A stretch of DNA of 64,000 nt from Isoetes taiwanensis (GCA_021234155.1 JAJEKV010000003.1:19764386-19828385); one strand, 5' to 3'; positions 11,797-22,920 are shown, counted from the first letter of the stretch. The notes: generated by a model from the sequence alone, not told the origin. Numbers and translations are program-made.

Positions 11797-12303
11797 CTAG
11801 GCCCAGTTGAAGGCAATGACACCCATCGCAACAATGCTCAACATCCTAAGGCAGTTTCTATGCTCGTAAGCATAGAAACTGATGGCAGTATAAGGAAAAC
11901 GATGAATTACTGCGGCGCCATTGCCTTTCCAGAATGCTTTGGCACCTTCTTCACGCAAAATTCTTGAAGCTTCGGAAAGAACACTTGGGTTGACCAAGCC
12001 AGTCTTCGTCCCCATGCCTTGGATCTGAAAGAGGATGGTGAGGCGAGATAATGGGGCAGTGCAAGTCTTGCTCACTGCGCCGGCAATGCCGCCGGAGATA
12101 AGATGTGCCCCAATTCCGAGCTGGATTGTGGGCCCAGCAGTTCCGAGCTCTAGAGGCTTTCTTATATTCTCGGCATGTGCTAGATTGGCCATTTCTGTTG
12201 CTTGATTCGCCATTGCTAGACTCTCAATATTTGCTTGATTCGCCATTGCTAGACTCTCAATATTTGCTTGATTCGCCATTGCCATCGTTGGGCTAGTTAT
12301 CAT
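11797..12303 (-). CDS. Mitochondrial carrier (SLC25-type), first exon only
   Basis: The 168-codon frame starts with ATG at 12303. Residues 1-58 are a low-complexity leader containing a tandem peptide repeat; a mitochondrial carrier repeat follows with GAHLISGGIAGAVSKTCTAPL, the LTILFQIQGM stretch, and ILREEG-AKAFWKGNGA then FPYTAISFYAYE. It matches the N-terminal third of plant carriers of the adenine-nucleotide/CoA transporter group (inner-membrane metabolite exchange); the usual P-x-[DE]-x-x-[KR] motif appears here as PLSRLT, as in that subgroup. Full carriers have three such repeats over about 300-350 residues; the other two are not within the adjacent 11.7 kb on this strand. So this is either exon 1 of an interrupted gene or a truncated copy. 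The frame runs on past FYAYEHR into apparently non-carrier sequence. Confidence 0.65.
   Translation of the reverse strand: MITSPTMAMANQANIESLAMANQANIESLAMANQATEMANLAHAENIRKPLELGTAGPTIQLGIGAHLISGGIAGAVSKTCTAPLSRLTILFQIQGMGTKTGLVNPSVLSEASRILREEGAKAFWKGNGAAVIHRFPYTAISFYAYEHRNCLRMLSIVAMGVIAFNWA
12206..12285. repeat. 33-bp tandem repeat inside carrier leader
   Basis: The unit beginning gattcgccattgctagactc occurs twice in full plus a partial third copy. It encodes an 11-residue peptide repeat (MANQANIESLA) and keeps the frame. Confidence 0.9.
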
Positions 12304-12309
12304 ATTCCT

Positions 12310-14975
12310 TAAAAGGAAGCCTTCATTAAAGGTTTTGCCTTTATGCCATTAATTAGTAGAGGAAAAGGCAAAGTAAAATTTATGCACCTTTTTGCGTCCC
12401 AAACCTTGCTTTCACCCCTCCTTGGACTTACTTGTGTCACTAATAAAGATTGATCATTGTGTTTCATTGCAACTATCGCATCATTTGAGCTATCAATTAT
12501 CAACTTCTTACTTAAAAACACCATCTTTCCCATTGCTTACTCCACTGCTAACCCCTTGCATCTCTATTGCCATGGACTCAAATCTGATGGGTACTGTTGC
12601 TGGAATCTCTAATTCAACAATGGTGCTTCATCTTAAGACCCTCTGTTTGGATTTTGCATTCTGAATTATAGTGAATCTCTATCTCCTCCTCAAGGTCTCA
12701 TGTATTGCCCAGTATACGATCACCAACTACTAATAAGAAGAAAAATTCAGTTGCCTCTACATTATTTATTGTGTAACGAATATTGCAATATGTGGTATCA
12801 TGAGACATGTTACATCATGTAATGTAATAGCTTGACTTATTAACATGTTCTAGAGAGATGAATTTGTGCTAGAGGATTTTTGTGCAATGATTTATCCACT
12901 TGTTTAGATGGGTATTATGTCTGAATTGCACTAAGCTTTCAGTAGTGGATAAGATATCATCATGCAAAAATGAGCCTAGTTGGACATTGCTTTTGAATGC
13001 AAAGATCTCCAAGGTAGTCATTGGACAATTTAGTATTTTGGAGGGGATCCTTACGTACTCCCATGTGCCATACTTTTTTGTTATCTTGAGCTCAAAATTT
13101 GCTCGGTCCTTTTCACTCTTACTCTATACTGGCATACTTTTTTGTTACCTTGATCTCAACATTTGCTCGGTCCTTTTCTCTTTCACTCCATACAACAGAC
13201 TCTAAACCCAACATTAACCACTAGAGTAAAACTAATACCATTTGATGCAAGTTAAGCACGTTAAAAACTTAGATTTAACATACAATGCAAGATGGTGTCA
13301 AAGTGTTAATTATAGACGTTGACCTTTGATGGCTTTGACTGAAGATCCCATATTGCAGATTGAAGAGGTTTGTCCAGTTTACTTTGCATCGTGTTAGGTT
13401 ATGGATCCGTACAAGCTTATTGAGCATGACTTTGATGCTCGCAGTTTCGTCATGAATATTGTTCAAGGTACCATCCTTTGACATGAGATATTTTTCTAGA
13501 CTATGTAATGCGAGGTTTAATGTTCATGTAGGAATTCCATTAGCTACAAGGGATATCTCTGGAGTGAATTTGTGCTATCTGAAATCTAGAGAATAGAATG
13601 GGCTACATTTTTCCACATATTCATAACACGACTGAATATTTCTCAAAAGATAAGTATCTGGTCAACATATCTGCAAAAGAAAACAATTGTTATGAAAATC
13701 AAATAAAGACAAAAGGCTTTATTGCATGGCAACGAAGCAACTACAAATATGCAGTTTTATCTGCTCCTATCTTCATATTTATTTAATAGTTGCAAATCAA
13801 TTAACGTAGTACGACATCCAAATCACTGCATTTGCTTTAATAGGCGCCAAGCAACTTTCGGCTCCTGTCTTAACACACAAACTCCACCACACAATCATGT
13901 CAATCAATGAAGCTACTCCATCCCACACCCTCACCCTATCGCGCCACCACACTAGTTCTAGGCACCAAGCCTTATCTATTCCTCAAACTAGAATTACATA
14001 CACATCTTCATCACACCTTGCCCTATAACATCCTAACCTTCACCCCAACGACAAAACCCTGCAATGCTACAAGGGGGTTCTATACATTTCCCAAATGCCA
14101 TCGGGAGGCGGATTCAAAAAGCGTATCCAGTGGTAAACCCCACCTTGTCGTAAATCTTTCTATCTTATCTTATCTTATCTATCAAGATCCCATTTCGAGA
14201 TGCCCAATGTAAGATTCATATATTAATACATATTCTCTTCACATGGAACTGAAATTCACGCCTTACGTTACAACAGTCTAACCTCCACCCCAACCCTTCA
14301 TTTCTGCTAGTTGTCGTGTTTTTTGTCGTGTTTTTTTCGGGGGGCAAGCCCGCGTCCATGTGGGTTTATAGCGTATTTCAGGTATATACCAGTATATGCC
14401 AAGAATATGCCAATGACTGCTCCAAACTTGCTAACAAGTGTAAAGTAGCGGTGGCCGCTGTTGTTGGGCAGCCACTTTGGAAACCGGCTAACCGGTGCTC
14501 CTTGCTCGAGCTTTTTTTTTAGTAACATAACAGTCGTTTCCGATATGATTCTTCGTATAGTAAAAAACTCGACGTCTCATTTCTTGAAGTCGGTTTCTTT
14601 CTTTTGTTGTGCTCATGGTCGCCCTATGGAGATCCGCAATGGCTCTAACAACCTAGCCTTTCTTGGTTGCAGCAGGCTTTGATCCAAAGTTATTTCAAGT
14701 TAATGCTGGTCTATTTGCGGAAAAATACGATTTTGTTACATTTTCAGAACTAGGCTATAGCAGAACCAATTGAATCACACAGGTAATGTAGCTGTCTGTT
14801 TTAGGTTGAAATGATGTTAGGAATTATTTTCCAGGTATTCGACAATGGAGCCCAGAGTGATGAATCCAGAGACAAGATCTCCCCCTTCTCGGCTTTGCTG
14901 GTATCACTTATCCTGTTTCCTGTGCGTCAACTTTTTCTGGCTATGGTGATTTGAGAACTTACAGCTATGGTGTTT
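12310..14975. other. Intergenic stretch, no gene supported
   Basis: Only short frames are present. A (tatct)n tract lies near 14160-14185. The second copy of the dispersed repeat is at 14354-14410. Near 13900-14120 there is C-rich, pyrimidine-biased sequence without a convincing frame. Confidence 0.4.
14354..14410 (+). repeat. Dispersed repeat, copy 2 (with 3256-3312)
   Basis: Same motif order as at 3256: tccatgtgggttt, then gcgtatttcaggtatat, then cagtatatgcc, with roughly one difference in six. Confidence 0.6.
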
Positions 14976-15070
14976 GGGTAAGAGCACGTTAGGGTGTGCC
15001 AAAAAAATTACCTAATGGGGGCCCAAAAACTACTCAAAAAGGTACATAAATCTCGAGTATTTTTGTATTT
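14976..15070 (+). mobile_element. MITE end, same family as 6475-6795
   Basis: Starts gggtaagagcacgttagggt, matching the terminal repeat of the complete MITE. No inverted partner was found downstream, so the element is truncated. Confidence 0.6.
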
Positions 15071-15297
15071 TGGGATTTAGTTTGAATTTTTTTTGTATTG
15101 AATGGTTGAATTGATTATGGTCGACCGATGTTGGTGGGACAAAAATTCGAACGGAGGCTATGGATTATCTATTCGAAAGGCTCTGCTTCTGCTCCGCTTG
15201 ATCGCTTCTAGGAGGGAATGATCCTACAGAGGAACGCATCCAGAATCCCTGTTTCTGGTAAGAATTACCAAGTCAGCAATAATAGCAACATACCTTA

Positions 15298-15890
15298 GAT
15301 CATCTTCAAGCATGCTTGCTCAACTTTTCCTACTAGATCAACACCCACATTTGCTGCCTTTGTGTATATACCACCTCCCAGTTAAGCAAACAGGGCTACA
15401 AATGATGCCCCAAAACCATATCCAACGAGAAGAAGAGGTATTGCATGTGATTTCATGAGCAGAACTACATCCACAACAAAATAAAAAAGCATGTAAACTT
15501 TGTTGGATTTGCTATCATTGAAGAGCTTAACTTACATTCAATTAATTCCAAGGCATCCAGTGCACCCACATTAAGATACACGTGAAAAGCAGCATATAAG
15601 ATTACAACACTTATTACAGTCATCCCCACAACCATGAGGGCAGAGAAACCTCCAGCACGTACTGCAATCTACATGTCATCCAATAGGCAATTTAGTAATG
15701 AGATTAGGAAAACAATATTAACAATCATCCTGCATCATTTACCTACATATAGTGGTTCTCTTGCTAAAGGACGAGCAACACTGGACACCCAGACATAGGC
15801 ACTTACTGAAAACCCACATCTAAATATAGCTCGCTAATCCAGAACACAATGTTCCATGGAAGGAAATAACAGCTAAGAATGCCAACATTG
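15298..15890 (-). pseudogene. Type-II (K+-independent) H+-pyrophosphatase exon relics
   Basis: Three minus-strand segments appear in the correct order for a proton-pumping pyrophosphatase, a 16-helix membrane protein that couples pyrophosphate hydrolysis to H+ transport. Segment A (about 15740-15890) reads LCSGLASYI then, after a stop and frame change, VWVSSVARPLARE. Segment B (15535-15668) reads AVRAGGFSALMVVGM followed by ILYAAFHVYLNVGALDAL. Segment C (15298-15444) reads PLLLVGYGFGASFVALFA, a stop where glutamine is expected, then GGGIYTK and VDLVGKVEQ, where the substrate-loop acidic cluster should follow but does not. The type-II assignment rests on the GGFSALMVVGM and VGYGFGASF segments. 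Internal stops, a frame shift and missing remainder make it a pseudogene. Confidence 0.8.
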
Positions 15891-15982
15891 ACCTATGCAG
15901 TCGTGCAACAACTTTTTGATCAATATCTTTGGAATAGAGGGAAAGGCATAAGCATACCATCATGGAAGCAACTCACAATAAT

Positions 15983-16434
15983 CACACCCTACAATTGTAC
16001 AACTGAGAGGCATGTTTATAACAAAATACTGACATGTGTAACTCTTTGACTTCGTTTAAATGCACCGAAGATGTATCATTTGAATCTGAAGCAGTAGGAG
16101 CAGATGCCACTATGCTGGCCAGGCATGGTGTCTCCCCATTGATGTTAAGGTTTTTCGACGAATCTAAGGGTGGTAAAAGCAACACATTTTCTGGCTTCTG
16201 GTTTGTATGAATAATAGATAGATGTCTGTGCAAGTAAAATCCTTGATGATTGTACAACCGTATAAGCGTTAATACATTGTCTCCAAGAAATTCAAATACT
16301 ATAATATGATTGCTATGTGTGCCACAATGCTTGAAATCATCCAATTTTTTTACCTCACTTTTATTATTATCAGGAGCTCCAACAACAATTTGTTTAAGAA
16401 TCCTGATCTATTCAATGGCTGCTTCTACATAAGA
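15983..16434 (-). pseudogene. SR-protein kinase (SRPK-type) exon relic
   Basis: SRPK enzymes phosphorylate serine/arginine-rich splicing factors. The minus strand reads SYVEAAIE, a TAG stop, then IRILKQI, KKLDDFKHCG, VFEFLGDNVLTLIRLY, SIIHTNQKPENVLLL and PLDSSK, following the kinase subdomain order through the catalytic loop. The HTDLKPEN motif appears as HTNQKPEN, so the catalytic aspartate is replaced by asparagine. About 18 residues expected between the LIRLY and SIIHT segments are missing. A plausible splice acceptor (ttttgcag) stands just upstream at about 16442, so it derives from genomic rather than processed sequence. It abuts the pyrophosphatase relic on the same strand. Confidence 0.75.
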
Positions 16435-16440
16435 CTGTGC

Positions 16441-17516
16441 ACTGCAAAACCAGAGATCAAGAACTTGTGCTGAATGTGGTGGCCAGGATTTTGACATTTC
16501 TAATATGCTAGCCTCACCAGATTACATCCTAATCATGAAAAGGAAGTTCCACATTGCCAACAAAAACCATCCCGAAATCACATCAGAAAAATGGCAACAG
16601 AACCTTGTTAAGAGTATCCCTAGCAGCCAGGCCGTTGAACAATGACACCAACCGACTTTGCGTTGCACCACATATTGTCAATTCTCGAATGCTTTACCAA
16701 TCCTAATGGAATGATAACCACCCTTTTTATAATCTTCAGGATTGTCCTCATCTGAGTAAAAAAATGAAATCCTTGCTATTACTAGGGCAACTGTTTCATT
16801 TTTTTTCCTTGGCAACCATATTCGAACAAGGTCTAGGTCTGGGGCTGCAACACTAAGAGCTTGGGGGGCAATAGTTCTGAGCTATGGGAAAACTCAAAAG
16901 CAAGGAGTCAGATGAGGGGGGTTGGATAAGGAAAGGTATGCGTCAAGATATGGAACGGCGGTAAATGCATGACAAGAAGCGAGTTTACATAAGTTCCAGA
17001 CTTGAGATATCTTCACGGGCCATTAAGTGATCGTCTCCAGCAAAGCGAGATTTTAATGACAACATGCAATGTCCAGATTTGAGCAAGCTGCATCAACCAA
17101 AAACCTAGGCTTACAAAAACAATCGAAGCATTTGAGTTAAAGTTGCAAAATGATTTCGAACATGTTTTTTTAGTGCGATTGCGTTCAATGAGCATGCTAT
17201 TTGCAACTCGAAAGGATCAAGGCATATAGTCCAGAGAGTCGTGTCTCTGTGAGTGCTACGGATGGTCTAACTAGAGGAATGGATAGCCAGAAAACTCCAA
17301 GTTCTATCAGAATTTAGATATCCACAATGCAATAAACCAAGAATTGAGAAATATAAAAAGGGGCAAACCTGTCTGGTTAAGCTTAAATGCTACTACAAAT
17401 TGCAGAGCTCTTCCTAGGGCACCGAATTGAAAGGAAACCCCTTGCTAAGGAAAATGACTGGATTTAGTAGTCAAGATAATAGGAGCTAGGAAATATTCAT
17501 GCTTCAGAAGACAAAC
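16441..17516. other. Intergenic stretch, no gene supported
   Basis: No kinase subdomains upstream of the SRPK exon could be read here, although the glycine loop and VAIK lysine would be expected in this direction. Otherwise only short frames. Confidence 0.4.
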
Positions 17517-17600
17517 GGGTAAGAGCACGTTAGGGTGTGCCACTTTTGGCACCTCCCAAAATACCCACCTTAAGTACTTAAAATTGAAGTATTTTTTTTC
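17517..17600 (+). mobile_element. MITE end, same family as 6475-6795
   Basis: Begins gggtaagagcacgttagggt and continues ccacttttggcacc, closely matching the inner sequence of the 6475 element (ccacttttggaacc). No matching right end was found, so it is truncated or its other end has diverged. Confidence 0.6.
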
Positions 17601-18289
17601 GGAGGAAAATTTCAAATGTAGTCGAGCCTTTATGTCGGGTGGCATAATTCAATGTCTCGTATCTCATTCGTATCCATTCGATCTTCCCTCCATCCAGAGT
17701 GTGCTTTGGATCTTTCCTTCCGACCATTGCACTACCGGACTACCGCCAACCACTGTGCTTTTGGATATTTCCTTACACTATCGGACTAACTTCGGTTATA
17801 CGCGTAATATTTCTAGAAAGACTCGTTTGTCTTCTTTCTTTTGTATGCATGCTAAAACTTGAGAGCAAATAAAATTTACGTAAGCAAGCTTAAAACCTTA
17901 TCGTAACTATTCTACATCTATTGCGTTCTCATCCCTGTGTTCTTATGCTTTGTAATTTTGGTTGAACGTTGCAACAGGAAGTTTTTGACTCACGATGAGA
18001 TCAAATCGTTTAAAATGCCATCTTGAGATCAAATTGTTTAAAATGCCATCTTGATGCTCTTATGTGAATCATGCAAGAATAACAAGCTTTTCATATCTTA
18101 AATTGAGCTTGCATTCGTTTACAGGTAAAAGCATGATTTCATTAATTGGATAAAATAACGCAATTTTGAGAATTTTAAGCACACCTTATTTGCTCAAGCA
18201 CGAATACTTTCACCTAGTTCTCGAGCCCAACAAACATGAGGTAATTAACATACACATATACATACAAATTATGTGTTATAATTGTACGT

Positions 18290-18407
18290 GTACATGATAC
18301 TTGTAGAAGCCCAATAATGGCCCTACATTCTACACCAATAATTCACATCAATAATTTTACTTCACTATAAAACATTTCGACTTCGGGGTAGAAGTCATTC
18401 ATCTTCC
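18290..18407 (+). promoter_or_regulatory. Promoter of small gene 1
   Basis: A TATA box (tataaaa, 18366-18372) lies 42 bp before the ATG. It is preceded by ccaataatg and caataattcacatcaataa, which recur upstream of the other two copies. Confidence 0.6.
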
Positions 18408-18650
18408 ATGGCCTCCTCGATGCCTCGTCCAGAGCACATCCGATCTTTCAAGTGCTACTTGAGCTACAACGATCTGAATGAATGCGCAAGAAATGGTGTT
18501 AATCTTGATCCATGGCTCCAATCTAAGGCTGATGGTCCTGCTAGTGCTTGCAAGAAGCTCACTCGTGTTAAAGTCCACATTTACTGGCTTCCTCATCAGG
18601 AGATCTATGAGCTGAATGGCATCACGAGCTTTGATGTTGATGATGAGTGA
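18408..18650 (+). CDS. Small conserved tandem-array protein, copy 1 (80 aa, unknown function)
   Basis: An ATG-initiated, intronless 80-codon frame. I do not recognise the family. The protein is soluble-looking with no signal peptide or membrane segment. It contains a FKCYLSYNDLNEC block (about 14-26), LDPWLQSK (33-40), a basic middle (KKLTRVKVHIYWLP, 49-62) and an acidic C-terminus ending DVDDE. The same pattern (KC-x-x-S-x-x-DL near the N-terminus, then LDP, WLP, YE, GIT and DE at the end) is encoded by two neighbours downstream, and the promoter region is also shared, so this is a locally duplicated gene rather than a chance frame. It is the only uninterrupted copy. The two tryptophan-containing blocks suggest a compact fold; function is unknown. 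Confidence 0.65.
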   Translation: MASSMPRPEHIRSFKCYLSYNDLNECARNGVNLDPWLQSKADGPASACKKLTRVKVHIYWLPHQEIYELNGITSFDVDDE

Positions 18651-18889
18651 ATCAATGTTATCGGTGATGTCTACTGTATCTGTTTATGATATAATAATGG
18701 TATGAGCACCTATAAACTATGTAAGGATGTAATAGCAGAATGAATATTGTTTGATGTATCATACCTGAGTGTAGTGTAGGGGTGTGCTCTTCGACTTCCA
18801 CTATGTCTGCAAGCTTTTCAATCACACCTGAAATACTAAAGCACAAACACTTCTACCATCATGAATCCACAAAACATATCCATCTTAAA

Positions 18890-19018
18890 GATGTATTATA
18901 CTTGTATGTATACAATGATCTTATACATCGCAGCGCAATAATTGGGGTGAAGTCTACCCCAATAATTCTACCTCACTATAAAAAACTTCTCACCGGGGCT
19001 AAAGTTCATTCTTAGCCC
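18890..19018 (+). promoter_or_regulatory. Promoter of small gene 2
   Basis: TATA box tataaaaaa at 18977, 42 bp before the ATG, preceded by the shared block gtctaccccaataattc. Confidence 0.6.
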
Positions 19019-19260
19019 ATGGATTTTTCGCCTTCATCGGTTCACCACATCGAGGCGATCAAGTGCTCAATGAGCCACTCGATCTTGTTGGTTGCCTAGG
19101 CGGGCATCTTCTTCTTGATCCCTACCTGCGAAGAAAAGCTTTGGGCGCTGAGATTCGTTGCCCTGCGTCAATTCGTGTGATGATCCATCTGATTTGGCTT
19201 CCTGAGCGCATGAGCTATGAGATATCAGGGATCACTACTACAGATCCTGAAGATGAATGA
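19019..19260 (+). pseudogene. Small tandem-array protein, copy 2 (frame-shifted)
   Basis: Starts MDFSPSSVHHIEAIKC, aligned with copy 1 from the HI-x-x-x-KC block onward. A one-base deletion in cactcgat (cactctgat in copy 3) shifts the frame near 19080. The downstream frame then continues as DLVGCL, LLLDPYL, and HLIWLPERMSYEISGITT and ends DPEDE, aligned with the copy 1 C-terminus. It could alternatively be a sequencing error or start internally, but the shared start context favours a pseudogene. Confidence 0.6.
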
Positions 19261-19373
19261 ATCATCTGTTCAACATGTTAATCCGTAAGAGCTCTTGTGT
19301 TAAGATGAAAAATGCAAGACGTAATGAATAATAATAGTCTATTGTAGTGATGTTATGGATAATAAATAGTATT

Positions 19374-19504
19374 ACACTTGTATTTATACAACAGTCTTAT
19401 GCGCGCGCAATAATGGCGCTAAAGTCTACCCCAATAATTCACCTCAATGATTCTACTTCACTATAAACGCTTCTCACTTCGAGCCTAAAGTTCATTCATC
19501 TCCC
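19374..19504 (+). promoter_or_regulatory. Promoter of small gene 3
   Basis: TATA box tataaa at 19462-19467, 43 bp before the ATG. The preceding sequence repeats that of copy 2 (cacttgta, atacaa, gtctaccccaataattc). Confidence 0.6.
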
Positions 19505-19743
19505 ATGGATTTTTCGCCTTCATCAGTTCACCACATCGAGGCGATCAAGTGCTCAATGAGCCACTCTGATCTTGTGGGTTGCCTAGACAGGCATCTTCTT
19601 CTTGATCCCTACCGCGAAGAAAAGCTTTTGCCGAGATTCGTTGCCCTGCGTCAATTCGTGTTACGATCGATCTGATTTGGCTTCCTGAGCGCATGAGCTA
19701 TGAGATATCAGGGATCACTACTACAGATCCCGAAGATGAATGA
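19505..19743 (+). pseudogene. Small tandem-array protein, copy 3 (degraded)
   Basis: Shares its first 60 bases almost exactly with copy 2 and keeps the uninterrupted MSHSDLVGCLDRHLLLDPY frame, then small deletions near 19610-19630 break the frame and a stop appears at about 19672. The 3' part (WLP, SYEISGI, DPEDE) is still readable in another frame. Copies 2 and 3 also share about 120 bp of 3' untranslated sequence; the repeat unit is 486 bp from ATG to ATG. Confidence 0.6.
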
Positions 19744-19869
19744 ATCACCTGTTCAACAGTGTAAGAGCTCTTGTGTTAAGATGAAAAATGCAAGACGTAA
19801 TGAATAATAAATAGTCTATTGTAGTGATGTTATGGATAATAAAAAGTGTGAGATGCTTTAATGTACCTG

Positions 19870-22446
19870 TAAGACTCAAGTTTCATCTCCATCATCGGAT
19901 GCCTCTTTAGCAAGCAATTCCTGTAGCTGGATTCCGACAGTAGGAGGTATCACAACCAATAATGGCTTCGGTTCCACAGACCAAGCATAGTCTATCGTTT
20001 TGAGAGGCTGATAACGTGGTCTGTCATTAGGATTCGGCCTCCACTTCTTATGCCGGCCAGAGTCCGATCATCGTTGAGTGTACGGGGTGCCTTTCCTAGC
20101 CACAGGCTCCCACCAAGAAACAAAAACCTCGTTATAATGAGGGGCAGTGGGATCTTGTATTGGATCCTCTTCCGCATACGCTAACCATGTAGGACATGCA
20201 TCTGCTGGTCTCACAAGAAGAAACATACCTTTCTGTACATCTTGGTATGGGTCAAATATCTCCACTGCATTCTTGGGTTTATCCTTAGCAGGCCCAACAT
20301 AGACAGCCGGAGCATCATATCGATCGACCTGAATAGATTCAGGCTCTTGAAGCACAACTTACCTTGTTTGGGGCCAGAAGTTCTGAATTTCTGGATTGCC
20401 CGGGGGTACTTCACCTAGCACACGCATCACTTCGCACCAGTAGTCCATGACCTCGTTCATGTAGGTAGTAGACCACGAGTTCACTCCAGCCCTGGAGATG
20501 TTAGCCCAATGCATAATGTATTTCGCAATGGACGATCTCAATGCTCCTATGTCCTTGAGGCATGCATATGGCCTGACAGTCTTGGGCGAGCCAATCGGTA
20601 TCTTTGGCAAACCATTGTCATCTGCTTTCCACATCCGAATACCCTTTTCTGGCAACCATTCTCTATGACCAGGTCGCATCTTGTAATACATTAATGGCTA
20701 CCCATCATTCATGCAGAACAGGGGCTCCAAGTGACCAACCAAACGGTCCTTCTTATCAGGAATGTAACCTTTTACGAACCCCTTCCAATCGGGAACCTCG
20801 GTAACAAGGTATGGTGTCGGTGCCTTTGTGCTACATTCTCGGAAGAGTTGCATTAGTTACGGAATAGTTAGAGCATCCGACTGCGCGATTAACGTTGAAT
20901 AGTTACCGAAAGAGCATCAATGTCATCATGAGTGTGGCCTACCATCATGAAGCCAACCTGTATTTGATCAAAAACACCCAACCACACAAGATAGGATAGG
21001 TAAGAGAAGAGATATCTGTTCTTGTTCGCCAAGCAGCTTGTCTAGCCGCAAGTAGAGCCCTAGGTAGCCTCTTAAATTGCTTATTTGGTTGCTTAGGAGG
21101 TGCTACAAAGTCTACCCCAGTGCAATTGTTTTTTTTGGTCCTCAACCCCGCACTGTTTAGGAGTGCGGTTCCCCACATGCCCTCAGGGCGAGCTTCTTCT
21201 CTCAAATGACCCCAATTGTCTTCGGAAGTGTCCTCCAGGGTTTTGATAGCATGATTCAAGGAACCAACATGAAAATTTGAATCATCCTTCCAAAGGTCGA
21301 GTGAGAAATGTCCTAAGGCACCTGTGCCATGGCCATGCATCAGTGCACCAGTGACGCTAACTTTCAGGCGTTCACCTCTCCATACCGATTTGGCTAATTT
21401 CTCCAGTCTTGGAATCATAGTCTTGTTTTGGTCCATCTTATCATGTATGATAGTGAGCGCCTGGTCCGGCGATCGATGGGACAAAGCTCTCCATGACCAA
21501 GATAAGCTCCTACAAGAGATTTGGGCTGTCATGTGTTCTTTCCTTTCCATCGCAATTCTCTTCTCTCCCGTGGATCTCTCGGGTTTTAGCCATTTTCTCT
21601 TTTATTACAATATGTGTATTGCACTTGGAGAAAGCTGTCCTCTTTGCTATTGCAACCTCTGAATGATTTTGCTTCCACCCACGTGAGAATGAAGAATGTG
21701 AGATGTGCTTGCCCGTCATCTCCATCACATTGGCGTCCACCTCTTGAAGAATGTCCTTTTTAGTTAGGACAGAGGGGAGCCTCTTCACATTCTCTCTCAC
21801 CCCTCCAAGAGTGATTTTGGATCCGTGGGGCATCGCCTCTCTGCATTCTCATCGATGTACATAGAGAGTATAGCCTTCCCACGAGAGTGTGAGGCCTCGG
21901 CTTTTTTCGTGCCCATGTTACCATGCTCAAGAACTCGCGGACCAGCAAGGAAAAGTCTTCGCCACTTATAGAATGTGGACATTGGTATACCATAGGCTCT
22001 ATGCCATGCTTTCAAGCATACCTGCTTATTATTTAGCATCAGCTTCTGGACCAGGCCGTTCTGTGAACAGACGTCTAACATGTTGAAAACAAATGTGGTC
22101 TTGTCTGAAGCTCGCAAGTTCCAGTAGAACCTACGCACACACGCTATCTCGCCTGATGAGAAGTTTGCGCAAAGATCTTCGCAAGCAGAGCTTAAGACTT
22201 AAAGTCTAAAATGGAAGTCTTTGTGATTTTTCTCTCAGCTTTAGTGGCCACAGGAGGTGAACGTGGGGTCCGGTTCACCATTCTGTACGTCCTCTTTGTT
22301 GCCTTTTCAGGCTCAATTTGCATGGCATAGGACTCTGCTTCAACGACTGTCTGTTTTGCAGTCTTTATGAGTGTTGACACAACAACATTGTCTACTGACA
22401 CCAAAGCAATCGGCCACCTCACCGTGTCGCGGTAACCGCGTGGCAT
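19870..22446 (-). pseudogene. DUF7869-type, transposase-like gene, multiply frame-shifted
   Basis: Readable blocks on the minus strand run in family order: SACEDLCANFSSGE at about 22190; RRFYWNLRASDKTTFVFNML and the helix-turn-helix-like IPMSTFYKWRRLFLAGP (22140-21930); RTAFSKCNTH (about 21640); LTIIHDKMDQNKTMIPRL (about 21460) followed by VTGALMHGHG and DLWKDDSNFHVGSLNHAI; NKNRYLFSYLSYLV (about 21030); and VGFMMVGHTHDDIDALFG (about 20930). The acidic residues in HDKMD, the D before NKNR, and HTHDDID form a D-D-D/E-like set typical of this uncharacterised family, which is widespread in mosses, ferns, green algae and some animals. The C-terminal part (20800-19880) follows with YYKMRPGHREWLP and PNPNDRPRYQPL. 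I recall this family from sequence only; the transposase link is inference. Many frame changes make it inactive. It is divergent from the gene starting near 22.9 kb. Confidence 0.65.
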
Positions 22447-22449
22447 TTC

Positions 22450-22920
22450 AAAGACATGCTTGGCATCGCATGGTCGGCCTATCCGGCATAGGAAATGTCT
22501 TCATTATGGTCTTTGCCAAGTAGTCTTCTCCCAATCTCATGTCACCCGACTGACTGATTAGGGTCAATGAAGATGATGACCCCAAGGGCATACGGAATGT
22601 TGCAGCAGTCATGGAGTAGTGTGCAACTTTTCTCTACTAGCTCGTCCCTTGAAATTCCTCGAAAATTATTCATGGAAGGGCTTTCCGGTGCTTGCAACCC
22701 CAGCCAATCAATTTTTTAATGCGGCATGCGGTGTGGATATTTCGTGTTCTTGTGTAAGGGTAGCTATCCCGCTACGGGCCACAAAATAAAACTCCCTCGC
22801 TGAATCCATGAAAGTGTTGTCAATTCCGGGTTCGGGATATGGCAAACCAATGCTTCCGCCGAGAATAACTTCCATAGACACTACAACGCTATCTCGGCAA
22901 GAAGGGCAAGTTGTGGTGCT
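22450..22920. other. Divergent intergenic region
   Basis: Lies between the DUF7869-type gene and the ParB/methyltransferase-like gene. Frames are open on both strands at 22708-23007, so the exact 5' ends of both genes are uncertain. No TATA box was clearly placed. Confidence 0.35.

Noticed and set aside
13330-13470. Possible exon on plus strand (TEDPILQIEEVC, then DPYKLIEHDFDARSFVMNIV)
   Set aside because: Internal stop, no splice partners, and I could not place it in a family.
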